A stretch of 9,182 nt of DNA from Rhodobacterales bacterium UBA5972 (GTDB taxonomy: Bacteria; Pseudomonadota; Alphaproteobacteria; Rhodobacterales; Rhodobacteraceae): assembly GCA_002430125.1 (NCBI GenBank), contig DJBQ01000050.1, positions 1 to 9,182 of the forward strand, read 5' to 3'. The notes under the pieces are model-generated. The model made no database searches. It was not told the origin of the DNA and saw only the letters and a list, made by a program, of their open reading frames with translations. Below are positions 1 to 7,025 of the stretch, in pieces. The translations under genes and the position numbers were made by a program. Positions within the stretch are counted from its first letter, which is position 1; the number at the start of each line of letters is the position of its first letter.

Positions 1-1877
1 GCGAACCCCGCGCGCATGGCCGCTATAAATCGCAAGGGCAGGGGCGGGATGCCGCCGAGAATATGGCGGCGGCCTCGTTTATCACCATCGACGCGCGTGG
101 CAGTTCCTTACAGGCAACCTGCCCTGAAGCGTTTGACGAGTTGCAATCTTATGCTGAAATCAGCCGTGTTGGCTGTCAGGATGCGCTGCAACTGGAATTC
201 ACCATTGAAAACGGTCGCGCCTGGTTGCTGGATGCGGCCCCCGCAGAACGGTCAATTCGTGCTGCGGTCAGAATCTCGGTTGATTTGGCGCATGAAGGCG
301 TGATCAGTCGCGAGGCAGCGGTTTTGGGGGTCGAGCCTTTGAACCTGCAACAATTGCTGCACCCACATATTGACGATAAATCGCCGCGTGATGCTTTTGC
401 CAAAGGGTTGCCGGCAAGTCCGGGGGCTGCGTCCGGGCGGATCGCGTTTTCGGCCACGGCGGCAGCGGCTTTTGCGGCGCGTGAAGAGGCCTGCATTCTG
501 GTGCGCCCGGAAACCAGCCCCGAGGATATTCGCGGCATGCATTCGGCCAAAGGTGTGTTGACAGAACGCGGTGGTATGACCAGTCATGCGGCGGTTCTGG
601 CACGCGGGCTTGGCCTGCCTTGTGTGGTTGGCGCCGCCGGTGCCAAACTCAATATGCGTGACAAGACCCTGACGGCGCGCGATGGCCGGGTTTTCCGCGA
701 AGGCGATCTGATTACGGTTGACGGTACCAACGGCGAGGCGCTGGTTGGCGAAGTTAAGATGGTCGAACCTGATCTGGATGCCGCATTTTCGACGTTGATG
801 GAATGGGCGGATGACTATCGCGATATTGGCATCCGGGCCAACGCGGATACCCCGGCGGATGCGCGGATTGCCCGCAAGTTCGGGGTTGATGGTATCGGGC
901 TGTGCCGCACCGAACATATGTTCTTTGAAGAAGACCGCCTGACAGTGATGCGCGAAATGATCTTTGCGGATGGTGAAAGCAAACGCCGTGCCGCACTTGA
1001 TCGCCTGTTGCCTATGCAGCGCAGTGATTTCACCGAGCTTTTTGAGATCATGCATGGCCTGCCGGTCTGTATCCGGCTGCTTGACCCACCTTTGCATGAA
1101 TTCCTGCCACATTCGCGAGAAGCCATGCAGGAACTGGCCGATGCGATGGATTTGCCTGTCAGCCAAGTGATTGCGCGGGCCGAAAGTCTGGCCGAGTTCA
1201 ACCCGATGTTGGGGATGCGTGGTGTCCGGTTGGGCATCACTTTGCCGGAAATCTATGAAATGCAGGCGCGGGCGATTTTTGAAGCGACGGTTGCGGCCAG
1301 CCGTAAAGGTGACGCGGTGGTGCCTGAAATTATGATCCCGCTGGTGTCGGCCCGACGCGAGGTTGAACTCGTAAAGGCGCAGGTCGATGCTGTGGCGACC
1401 GCGGTGCAAAACGAAACTGGCGTCAAGTTTACCTATCGGCTTGGGGTGATGGTTGAAACCCCGCGTGCAGCACTGCGAGCCGGGGAGTTTTCGCAAATTT
1501 CGTCGTTTATCAGTTTTGGCACCAACGATCTGACGCAAATGACCTATGGCCTCAGTCGCGATGACGCCGGGCGGTTCATGAACGCCTACGTCAACCTGAA
1601 TGTCTTTCCCGAAGACCCGTTTCATACCCTGGACATCGACGGGGTTGGCGAGTTGATTTTGCTTGCCGCACAGCGCGGGCGAAAGATTAACGGGGCTTTG
1701 ACGTTGTCGATTTGCGGCGAACATGGCGGCGATCCGGCCTCGATTGATTTCAGTCGCGAAGCCGGACTTGATTATGTTTCCTGTTCGCCGTTTCGGGTGC
1801 CGGTGGCCCGCGTTGCGGCTGCGCAGTCGGCAATCCGGTCGATAAAGGCCAAGCAACCAGTGACGAAAGTCGACTGA
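1..1877 (+). CDS. ppdK: Pyruvate phosphate dikinase, C-terminal ~624 residues (5' end outside window)
   Basis: Interconverts pyruvate + ATP + Pi and phosphoenolpyruvate + AMP + PPi in the cytoplasm, linking glycolysis and gluconeogenesis. The reading frame is open from base 3 with no start codon required, so the gene is truncated by the window edge; the family is usually about 870-900 residues, so most of the N-terminal ATP-grasp domain is missing here. Visible parts: the end of the nucleotide-binding domain; the phosphohistidine domain beginning at GLPASPGAASG (about base 405) with GGMTSHAA, whose His (585-587) is the phospho-carrier and whose Thr two residues earlier is the regulatory site in plant enzymes; then the PEP/pyruvate barrel with GIGLCRTEHMFF, IRLLDPPLHEFLP, SFGTNDLTQMTYG and the catalytic Cys (1713-1715) in ICGEHGGDP. 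The spacing and C-terminal YVSCSPFRVP distinguish it from PTS enzyme I and PEP synthase. All key residues look intact. Confidence 0.97.
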   Translation, partial: EPRAHGRYKSQGQGRDAAENMAAASFITIDARGSSLQATCPEAFDELQSYAEISRVGCQDALQLEFTIENGRAWLLDAAPAERSIRAAVRISVDLAHEGVISREAAVLGVEPLNLQQLLHPHIDDKSPRDAFAKGLPASPGAASGRIAFSATAAAAFAAREEACILVRPETSPEDIRGMHSAKGVLTERGGMTSHAAVLARGLGLPCVVGAAGAKLNMRDKTLTARDGRVFREGDLITVDGTNGEALVGEVKMVEPDLDAAFSTLMEWADDYRDIGIRANADTPADARIARKFGVDGIGLCRTEHMFFEEDRLTVMREMIFADGESKRRAALDRLLPMQRSDFTELFEIMHGLPVCIRLLDPPLHEFLPHSREAMQELADAMDLPVSQVIARAESLAEFNPMLGMRGVRLGITLPEIYEMQARAIFEATVAASRKGDAVVPEIMIPLVSARREVELVKAQVDAVATAVQNETGVKFTYRLGVMVETPRAALRAGEFSQISSFISFGTNDLTQMTYGLSRDDAGRFMNAYVNLNVFPEDPFHTLDIDGVGELILLAAQRGRKINGALTLSICGEHGGDPASIDFSREAGLDYVSCSPFRVPVARVAAAQSAIRSIKAKQPVTKVD

Positions 1878-1946
1878 GCATTCTGGATTTGCATCAGAAA
1901 ATATCTCAAAAACTTAAGTCACTTTTTAACTGATAAGGTCGATCGT

Positions 1947-1981
1947 TTCCAAAATGGCAACAAACCGTTGCCAGTTTGGAA
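1947..1981. repeat. 14-bp imperfect inverted repeat / hairpin between ppdK and the hydrolase gene
   Basis: TTCCAAA (1947-1953) pairs with TTTGGAA (1975-1981), and TGGCAAC (1955-1961) pairs with GTTGCCA (1967-1973). Only one A·G mismatch lies between the two 7-bp arms, and the loop is 5 nt (AAACC). It begins 69 bp after the ppdK stop. It has no T-run on either side (CAAAAATAG follows), so it is not a textbook intrinsic terminator. It could be a 3'-end stabilising or terminating hairpin of ppdK, an operator (TGGCAAC-N5-GTTGCCA), or a leader structure of the next gene. The rest of 1878-2086 is AT-rich and I see no convincing promoter boxes in it. Confidence 0.6.
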
Positions 1982-2086
1982 CAAAAATAGCACTGGACAA
2001 ATCTTCAAACCTATCTATTCCCAACTGAGGGGCACCTTTTGGACGACGGGTGACGTTGGGGGAATTTCTAATTCGAGGTGGGGCTT

Positions 2087-2827
2087 ATGAGAGTTTTTCG
2101 GGCCATAACAGCGATATTTGCGACTTTTACGTTTGCGTCAGCGTCTTTCGCGGCCGACGTAACTGTGAGCAGTTCCAACAACATAGATCAAAATTTCAGC
2201 GTTCAGCTGGTCACAATGCTGGGGGCCGAAGTATCGGCGTTGCGCAATGCGTCAACTGCGCGACTCAATGAATTGGCCGCTTCAGCACCGAACCGTGTAA
2301 AACGCGGCTGGCTGTTTGGTCGCCGTCAAACCGGAACGTCGGACGGCTTTGCGTATAGCCGCGAAAGCCTAAGCCGAATGCCCAAAGCCAGTGGCGGTGC
2401 TGATTGGAAATGCCTAACCGAGGCGCTGTATTTCGAGGCGCGCGGCGAAAGCGTCAAAGGTCAATTCGCGGTTGCCGAGGTGATCTTGAACCGTGTCGAT
2501 AGTTCTACTTACCCGACGACGGTTTGTGCTGTGGTAAAGCAGGGATCGGGCGGAAATGTTACTGCCTGCCAGTTTTCCTATAAGTGTGACGGCAAACCCG
2601 AGGTCTTTTCTGAACGCGAGGCATTTCTCGCTGTGAGCAAGGTTGCCCGGCTGATGCTGGATGGCGAGCCGCGGATATTAACCCAAGGTGCCACCTATTA
2701 CCATTCGACCGCCGCCAACCCCAGTTGGGCGCGAAAGTTCACGCTGACTGTGCAGATCGGGGTGCATAAGTTTTACCGCAACAATCGCGAGCTTTCCGCG
2801 CTGATGGCAGCACCTTCAGTTTTCTGA
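2087..2827 (+). CDS. Secreted SleB-type cell-wall hydrolase, 246 aa
   Basis: Probably a periplasmic peptidoglycan hydrolase (lytic transglycosylase-like) of the SleB / Hydrolase_2 family. Residues 1-22 are a signal peptide (basic MRVFR, hydrophobic stretch, ASFAA before D24). A low-complexity linker with Ser/Asn and an arginine-rich patch (about 70-82) leads to the catalytic domain at about residues 109-231: CLTEALYFEARGES, GQFAVAEVILNRV, CQFSYKCDGK, GATYYHSTAANPSWA and HKFYR are the family's landmarks. The YFEARGE segment (115-121) holds the likely catalytic glutamate. Cysteines 109, 147, 161 and 167 could form disulfides. I chose ATG 2087 over an in-frame GTG at 2078 because GAGGTG (2075-2080) lies 6 nt before it and gives a clean signal peptide. 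The 3' end overlaps the convergent CAP gene by 12 bp. The substrate bond and physiological role are inferred from family only. Confidence 0.9.
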   Translation: MRVFRAITAIFATFTFASASFAADVTVSSSNNIDQNFSVQLVTMLGAEVSALRNASTARLNELAASAPNRVKRGWLFGRRQTGTSDGFAYSRESLSRMPKASGGADWKCLTEALYFEARGESVKGQFAVAEVILNRVDSSTYPTTVCAVVKQGSGGNVTACQFSYKCDGKPEVFSEREAFLAVSKVARLMLDGEPRILTQGATYYHSTAANPSWARKFTLTVQIGVHKFYRNNRELSALMAAPSVF

Positions 2828-3472
2828 CGCCGGACCGTGCCATTTTATGTAATCCTGTGTGATGTAAAATCGCCCGCAAAACTGGGCTTTCGGGTCGAAC
2901 CCTAAGCCGCCTCCGGTGTGTTGATACTGCCGGTTTAACAGATTTTTGCGGTGACCCGGGGATCCCATCCACCCAGCGACCACCGTTTCGGCTAAACTGG
3001 CATAACTATGGGCCGGGATTGGTTTCCCGCTTTGGCTCTTGAATTTGCAGGTGGCGGCATTGGTGATTGTGAAAGCGCCAGCCGGGAAATTATATCGTTC
3101 GAAACCGGCAATGTTTTCAGCGCCGGCACCGATGCGCAAACCAGTCGAGCGCAGGCGGATTGCCATGCTCTGCATCCCGGAAACCGTCGACTTATGGCTA
3201 AGCTTGGCGTGTTTCGCCATCCATTGACTGTGGGTCGCGGCGACGGTGGTCAGTTTTGGATGCAGCGCAAGGGGTTTGGTCCCGGCCTTGCAGCGTACAA
3301 AGCTGGCTGCCAATTGCAGGGCTTGCGAAAACTGTGCCTGATTGATGCCCGTTGTCGGGATGGCTTTACGCATCGCGCTTGAATAACTTGGCGCCGTGCA
3401 AGCTGCCAACGCTTGGCCTGTGGGGATCGCTAATACCCCTATAGTCGCTGCCAGCAGTGTCAGTTTTCTCAT
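2816..3472 (-). CDS. Secreted CAP/SCP (PR-1-like) domain protein, 218 aa
   Basis: A CAP-superfamily protein, exported to the periplasm or outside; bacterial members are widespread but mostly without assigned biochemical function. Residues 1-24 form a signal peptide (MRKLTLLAATIGVLAIPTG, ALA-A cleavage). The mature part shows the CAP signature: PLALHPKLTTVAATHSQWMA (67-86), LSH with His93, GAENIA with Glu119, AETVVAGWMGSPGHRKNLLN (161-180) containing His174, and a final GRFYITQDY strand. His93, Glu119, Glu162 and His174 fit the usual CAP cavity residues. Four cysteines remain after cleavage (25, 61, 142, 199). The start ATG (complement of 3470-3472) is preferred to more distal in-frame starts because it has a GAGG Shine-Dalgarno 5-6 nt upstream and begins the signal peptide; the upstream extension has no domain-like character and would run into folB. 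It converges on and overlaps the SleB gene by 12 bp. Confidence 0.88.
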   Translation of the reverse strand: MRKLTLLAATIGVLAIPTGQALAACTAPSYSSAMRKAIPTTGINQAQFSQALQLAASFVRCKAGTKPLALHPKLTTVAATHSQWMAKHAKLSHKSTVSGMQSMAIRLRSTGLRIGAGAENIAGFERYNFPAGAFTITNAATCKFKSQSGKPIPAHSYASLAETVVAGWMGSPGHRKNLLNRQYQHTGGGLGFDPKAQFCGRFYITQDYIKWHGPASEN

Positions 3473-3555
3473 TCTAACCTCGTAACCCAAAGAAATTATC
3501 TGAAAAGATGTCTTACTTGGCCGGTTTGAGTCGAGCAATATTTCGCTGGCATACA

Positions 3556-3580
3556 GCAAGGCGTCGGAATTCCGCCTTGC
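3556..3580. repeat. 8-bp perfect inverted repeat in the folB / CAP divergent region
   Basis: GCAAGGCG (3556-3563) and CGCCTTGC (3573-3580) are perfect complements with a 9-nt loop centred on GGAATTC. The right arm overlaps the possible -35 element of folB, so the repeat is positioned to act as an operator. No T-run follows on either strand, so an intrinsic terminator is unlikely. Function is inference. Confidence 0.45.
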
Positions 3581-3603
3581 CGGATGGCGGTTGTCCCTAT
3601 AGT
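3577..3603 (+). promoter_or_regulatory. Possible sigma-70-type promoter for folB-folP-glmM
   Basis: TTGCCG (3577-3582) and TATAGT (3598-3603) resemble -35 and -10 boxes, with a 15-bp spacer that is shorter than ideal (16 bp if CTTGCC is taken as the -35). They lie about 40 bp upstream of the folB start. This is the only plausible pair I see in the 169-bp gap between the divergent genes; no equivalent pair was convincing on the minus strand for the CAP gene. Confidence 0.3.
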
Positions 3604-3641
3604 TGGACCACGGGAAACGGCCTGAAGGCGCGGGGTGAAGC

Positions 3642-4583
3642 ATGACAGACGAAACCAGCCTGGCGTTTGAGTTGCCGCATGTCCGTTCCCTGGCGACCAG
3701 GAGCGGCGATCCATTAGACCGCATATCGGTGCGCGATTACACGCGCGACGTGGAAATCGGCGCGTTTCAATCGGAACGCGGCGTGACCCAGCGCATTCGT
3801 TTCAACGTCGTTGTCGAGGTTTCGCGTCATGCTGCGGCGCGGTCTGACGATGTTGATATCGTCCTGTCTTACGACACAATCATCGAGGCGATCGAGGAAC
3901 AATTGGCCGCTGAGCGGATTAACCTGCTGGAAACGCTGGCGGAACGCATTGCGGATCGGGTTTTGGACAATCGCAAAGCGGTGCGCGCGTTTGTGCGGAT
4001 CGAAAAGCTGGATCGTATTCCCGGCACCTTGGGCGTCGAAATTGCACGCAATCGTATTGAAGGCGGCGATGTTGTGCGCCCGCTGGGTGAACGGCCCCGG
4101 CAGATGCCGCAAGCCGTGCATCCGATGGTGGTTTTTCTGCCGAATTCGGTGCTGTTTTCCGATGCCCTCGGCAGTTGGCTCGATGCGATCAGTGCGCATG
4201 ACATGCCGGCGATTATTTGCGTCGAGCAGGCGCGGGAAGTGACGCCGCAAGCGGACGTGGCAGCGGCCAACCGGCGGATTGCGTTGCTGAGTATTGAACA
4301 AAATGCCTGGGTTTTGGCCGGCAAAGACAAAAGATGTGTTGTGGTGAACAGCCGGACCGAGCTTGATTGGGCTACCAAGCACGATCAGCTTTCGGTTTGG
4401 GCGCCGTCAAAACTGGTGCTTGACGCGGCGGGCGAGCATAAAACCAAGGACACCTCGGCCATTGGGCTGGCCGGGTGGCTGGCCGCTGAAATTTCGGCCG
4501 AGGCGTTGGTGGTTCTAGGGAAGCACCAGACGGCAAAAACGGGCGTTGACGTGCGGGTCGTGCAAAAGCCCTCTGAGCTTTGA
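3642..4583 (+). CDS. folB: Dihydroneopterin aldolase with long C-terminal extension, 313 aa
   Basis: Cleaves 7,8-dihydroneopterin to 6-hydroxymethyl-7,8-dihydropterin and glycolaldehyde in folate synthesis. Residues about 26-138 are the FolB domain: VRDYTRDVEIGAFQSERG, VVEVSRHAAARSDDVDIVLSYD, NLLETLAERIADRVL, then VRIEKLDRIPGTLGVEI. By comparison with characterised enzymes, Glu45, Tyr77, Glu97 and the catalytic Lys122 are in place. Typical FolB proteins are about 120 residues; this one carries about 25 extra residues in front and about 150-170 behind. The C-terminal part (about 160-313) contains alternating hydrophobic strands and helices (PMVVFLPNSVLF, RRIALLSIEQNAWVLAG, SAEALVVLGKH) and I do not recognise a domain. 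The start ATG follows GGGGTGAAG closely. The stop overlaps the folP start, indicating one mRNA. The elongated form is, I believe, usual in Rhodobacterales; the role of the tail is unknown to me. Confidence 0.92.
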   Translation: MTDETSLAFELPHVRSLATRSGDPLDRISVRDYTRDVEIGAFQSERGVTQRIRFNVVVEVSRHAAARSDDVDIVLSYDTIIEAIEEQLAAERINLLETLAERIADRVLDNRKAVRAFVRIEKLDRIPGTLGVEIARNRIEGGDVVRPLGERPRQMPQAVHPMVVFLPNSVLFSDALGSWLDAISAHDMPAIICVEQAREVTPQADVAAANRRIALLSIEQNAWVLAGKDKRCVVVNSRTELDWATKHDQLSVWAPSKLVLDAAGEHKTKDTSAIGLAGWLAAEISAEALVVLGKHQTAKTGVDVRVVQKPSEL

Positions 4584-5596
4584 TGAGCCAAGCACAAGAC
4601 GCCTATTATCGTCCGATCGCGCAAACTGACGCGGCTGTTCCGAACGGAGCGGCATTTCTGGCTGGCGGGCCTGTTTGGTTTAGCCATGCACAGCGGCTGT
4701 CGCGCAGTGAGCAGGCGGAACTGGTGCAGGCGCAGGATATTCCGGCGGCTGTTCTGTTGAACCTGACGGCGCAACGTGGCCCAATTTGCGAGGTCTCGCT
4801 GGATCAACCCCGTTTGATGGGCGTTCTGAATGTAACACCTGACAGTTTTTCCGATGGTGGACGGTTTGCAGATGCCGCAGGTGCTATCGCGCAGGCACAA
4901 AGCCTGATTGCAGCGGGTGCTGACTTTCTGGATATCGGTGGCGAGTCGACCCGTCCTGGGTCGGATGCGGTTTTGCAAGCAGAAGAAGCCGCGCGCATTC
5001 TGCCGGTGATAAAAGCACTTGCTCAGGCAGGCGTGATTTGTCCGGTTTCGGTGGATACCCGCAAAGCTGACGTCGCCGCCAGGGCATTGGCGGCTGGGGC
5101 TGGGATGATCAACGATGTCTCGGCCCTGGAATTTGATCCTGACATGGCGGAAACCCTGCGCGATGCGCATGTACCGGTCTGCCTGATGCATGCTTTGGGC
5201 GATCCGAAAACCATGCAAGACAACCCGGTCTACGACAATGTTTTGCTGGATGTTTACGACTATCTTGCCGAAAGGGTCGCCTATTGCGAGGCTTTTGGCA
5301 TTCCGCGCAGTCGTATCGTGGTCGATCCGGGGATCGGGTTTGGCAAAAAGAACAGTCATAATCTGGCGCTGATCAAGGGGCTGTCGCTGTTTCACGGGCT
5401 TGGTTGTGCGGTTTTGCTGGGCGTTTCGCGCAAAAAGTTCATCGGCACCATTGGCGGCGAACCGCAGGCCGACAAACGCGCGCCAGGGTCGATTGCCTTG
5501 GGGCTGGAAGCTGTCAGGCAAGGGGTTCAGTTGCTGCGCGTTCATGATATAAGCGAGACAAAGCAGGCGCTGGCCCTGTGGCAGGCATCGCGATAA
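4583..5596 (+). CDS. folP: Dihydropteroate synthase, 337 aa
   Basis: Condenses 6-hydroxymethyl-7,8-dihydropterin pyrophosphate with p-aminobenzoate to give dihydropteroate; it is the sulfonamide target. The TIM-barrel landmarks are all present: RLMGVLNVTPDSFSDGG (about residues 77-93), DIGGESTRPGS (118-128), SVDTRKADVA (156-165), MINDVSAL (175-182), VDPGIGFGK (247-255), LLGVSRKKF (278-286) and the terminal HDISETKQAL (321-330). The usual LMHMQGTP loop reads LMHALGDPKTMQ here. An N-terminal stretch of about 75 residues precedes the barrel; it lacks catalytic motifs and is longer than in E. coli FolP (about 280 residues). The start is taken as ATG 4583, which shares its A with the folB stop (TGATG); a TTG immediately before it is in frame but less likely. 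No strong Shine-Dalgarno is visible, which fits translational coupling to folB. Confidence 0.96.
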   Translation: MSQAQDAYYRPIAQTDAAVPNGAAFLAGGPVWFSHAQRLSRSEQAELVQAQDIPAAVLLNLTAQRGPICEVSLDQPRLMGVLNVTPDSFSDGGRFADAAGAIAQAQSLIAAGADFLDIGGESTRPGSDAVLQAEEAARILPVIKALAQAGVICPVSVDTRKADVAARALAAGAGMINDVSALEFDPDMAETLRDAHVPVCLMHALGDPKTMQDNPVYDNVLLDVYDYLAERVAYCEAFGIPRSRIVVDPGIGFGKKNSHNLALIKGLSLFHGLGCAVLLGVSRKKFIGTIGGEPQADKRAPGSIALGLEAVRQGVQLLRVHDISETKQALALWQASR

Positions 5597-5620
5597 CGCG
5601 AGCACAAAAAAGGTTGGACC

Positions 5621-6961
5621 ATGAGCAGAAACCTGTTTGGCACAGACGGCGTGCGCGGTCGCGCCAACACATATCCGATGACTGCCGAGGTTGCGATGCA
5701 ACTGGGTGCCGCCGCTGGGCGATATTTTGGCAAAGATAAGCAGGAACACCGGGTGGTGATCGGCAAAGACACCCGCCGGTCGGGCTATATGCTGGAAAAC
5801 GCGCTGACGGCCGGGTTAACATCGACGGGGATGAACGTGTTTTTGCTCGGCCCGGTGCCGACACCGGCGGTCGGATTGCTGACGCATTCGATGCGGGCCG
5901 ATCTTGGGGTGATGATCTCGGCGTCGCATAACCCGCATCAAGATAACGGCATCAAGTTTTTCGGTCCCGACGGCTATAAATTATCTGACGAGGCTGAAGC
6001 CGAGATCGAGCGTTTGTTGAACACCGGTGTTGAATTGAGCAAACCCGAAAATATCGGCCGTGTCACCCGGATTGATGACGGGCGAGGGCGATATGTTGAA
6101 TATGCCAAAACGACCTTTCCTTATCGCGGTCGGCTTGACGGGATGAAGGTGGTTGTCGATTGCGCCAATGGCGCGGCATATAAGGCGGCGCCGGATGTTT
6201 TGTGGGAATTAGGCGCCGAGGTTATCCCGATCGGGGTGTCGCCCAATGGGTTCAACATCAATGACGGTTGTGGGTCAACCGATACGGCCCGCGCGTCGGC
6301 GGCGGTTCTGGAACATGGGGCCGATGTTGGCATCTGCCTTGATGGCGACGCGGACCGGGTGATGATTTTGGATGAAACCGGAAAAGTCGCAGATGGCGAT
6401 CAGATAATGGGGCTCATCGCGTCAAGATGGGCGCATGAAGGGCGGCTGGCGGGCGGTACTTTGGTCACCACGGTAATGTCAAATCTGGGGTTGGAAAGGT
6501 TTCTGGCCAGCAAAAACATCAAGATGCGCCGCACAAGTGTCGGGGATCGTTATGTGGTCGAAGCGATGCGTGCGGGCGGTTTCAACTTGGGCGGTGAACA
6601 ATCCGGCCATATCGTCATGACCGATTTCGCAACCACCGGTGACGGGTTGATCGCCGGATTGCAGTTTCTGGCCGCCATGGTTGAAACCGGCAAAAAGGCC
6701 AGCGAATTGACGCGGGTGTTCGAACCGTGCCCACAGATTTTAATGAATGTGCGGTTCAGCGCCCAAAAAGACCCGATGTTAGATGCCGCGGTTATCTTGG
6801 CGATCCAAAAGGCCGAGACGCGCCTGAAAGACAAGGGTCGTCTGTTGATCCGCAAATCCGGCACGGAACCGTTGTTACGGGTTATGGGCGAATGCGAAGA
6901 TGAAACGCTATTGGCTACGACCATCGACAGTATTCTGGTGGCAGTTAAACGGGCGGTCTAA
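5621..6961 (+). CDS. glmM: Phosphoglucosamine mutase, 446 aa
   Basis: Converts glucosamine-6-phosphate to glucosamine-1-phosphate, the step before GlmU in UDP-GlcNAc synthesis for peptidoglycan and LPS. It belongs to the alpha-D-phosphohexomutase family and is full length (about 445 residues is typical). The four family loops are intact: catalytic [17 protein letters not shown] with phospho-Ser102; the metal loop DGDADR (241-246); the sugar-binding loop GGEQSGHI (324-331); and the phosphate-binding loop [14 protein letters not shown] (411-424). The N-terminal FGTDGVRG is characteristic of GlmM rather than PgcA or ManB. The enzyme must be phosphorylated on Ser102 to be active. It begins 24 bp after the folP stop, with AGG/GGA-rich sequence before the ATG, so it is very likely cotranscribed with folB-folP. 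Confidence 0.97.
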   Translation: MSRNLFGTDGVRGRANTYPMTAEVAMQLGAAAGRYFGKDKQEHRVVIGKDTRRSGYMLENALTAGLTSTGMNVFLLGPVPTPAVGLLTHSMRADLGVMISASHNPHQDNGIKFFGPDGYKLSDEAEAEIERLLNTGVELSKPENIGRVTRIDDGRGRYVEYAKTTFPYRGRLDGMKVVVDCANGAAYKAAPDVLWELGAEVIPIGVSPNGFNINDGCGSTDTARASAAVLEHGADVGICLDGDADRVMILDETGKVADGDQIMGLIASRWAHEGRLAGGTLVTTVMSNLGLERFLASKNIKMRRTSVGDRYVVEAMRAGGFNLGGEQSGHIVMTDFATTGDGLIAGLQFLAAMVETGKKASELTRVFEPCPQILMNVRFSAQKDPMLDAAVILAIQKAETRLKDKGRLLIRKSGTEPLLRVMGECEDETLLATTIDSILVAVKRAV

Positions 6962-6982
6962 TCTTTTTCGTTGACGAAATAA

Positions 6983-7017
6983 CCTGATTTCGGCAGCCTG
7001 AAGTTGTCTTTATCAGG
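6983..7017 (+). repeat. 6-bp inverted repeat partly covering the next gene's ribosome binding site
   Basis: CCTGAT (6983-6988) is complementary to ATCAGG (7012-7017). The right arm covers the first three bases of AGGAGG (7015-7020). The loop is 23 nt, so the structure is weak and may be chance. If it forms, it would partly mask the ribosome binding site. Confidence 0.25.
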
Positions 7018-7020
7018 AGG
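7015..7020 (+). promoter_or_regulatory. Perfect Shine-Dalgarno AGGAGG
   Basis: AGGAGG ends 5 nt before ATG 7026, which fixes the start of the secreted 167-residue protein. It is the strongest ribosome binding site in the window and is fully complementary to a CCUCC-type anti-Shine-Dalgarno sequence. Confidence 0.85.
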
Positions 7021-7025
7021 ACTCC

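Noticed and set aside
252..1856. 534-codon open frame on the minus strand inside ppdK
   Set aside because: It is a shadow of a highly conserved enzyme frame; the translation is rich in Arg, His and Gln with no domain, and it has no ribosome binding site or signal of its own.
3008..3382. 124-codon plus-strand frame opposite the CAP gene
   Set aside because: The minus-strand CAP product has a signal peptide and full family motifs; this frame has neither.
3473..3724. N-terminal extension of the CAP protein to a more distal ATG
   Set aside because: It would overlap folB, lacks a ribosome binding site, and would bury the signal peptide 84 residues inside the protein.
3714..4382. 222-codon minus-strand frame inside folB
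   Set aside because: Antisense to the conserved FolB domain, with no motif of its own.
4385..5749. 454-codon open frame on the minus strand across folP and the start of glmM
   Set aside because: It lies opposite confirmed FolP and GlmM motifs, has antisense-type composition, and shows no recognisable domain.
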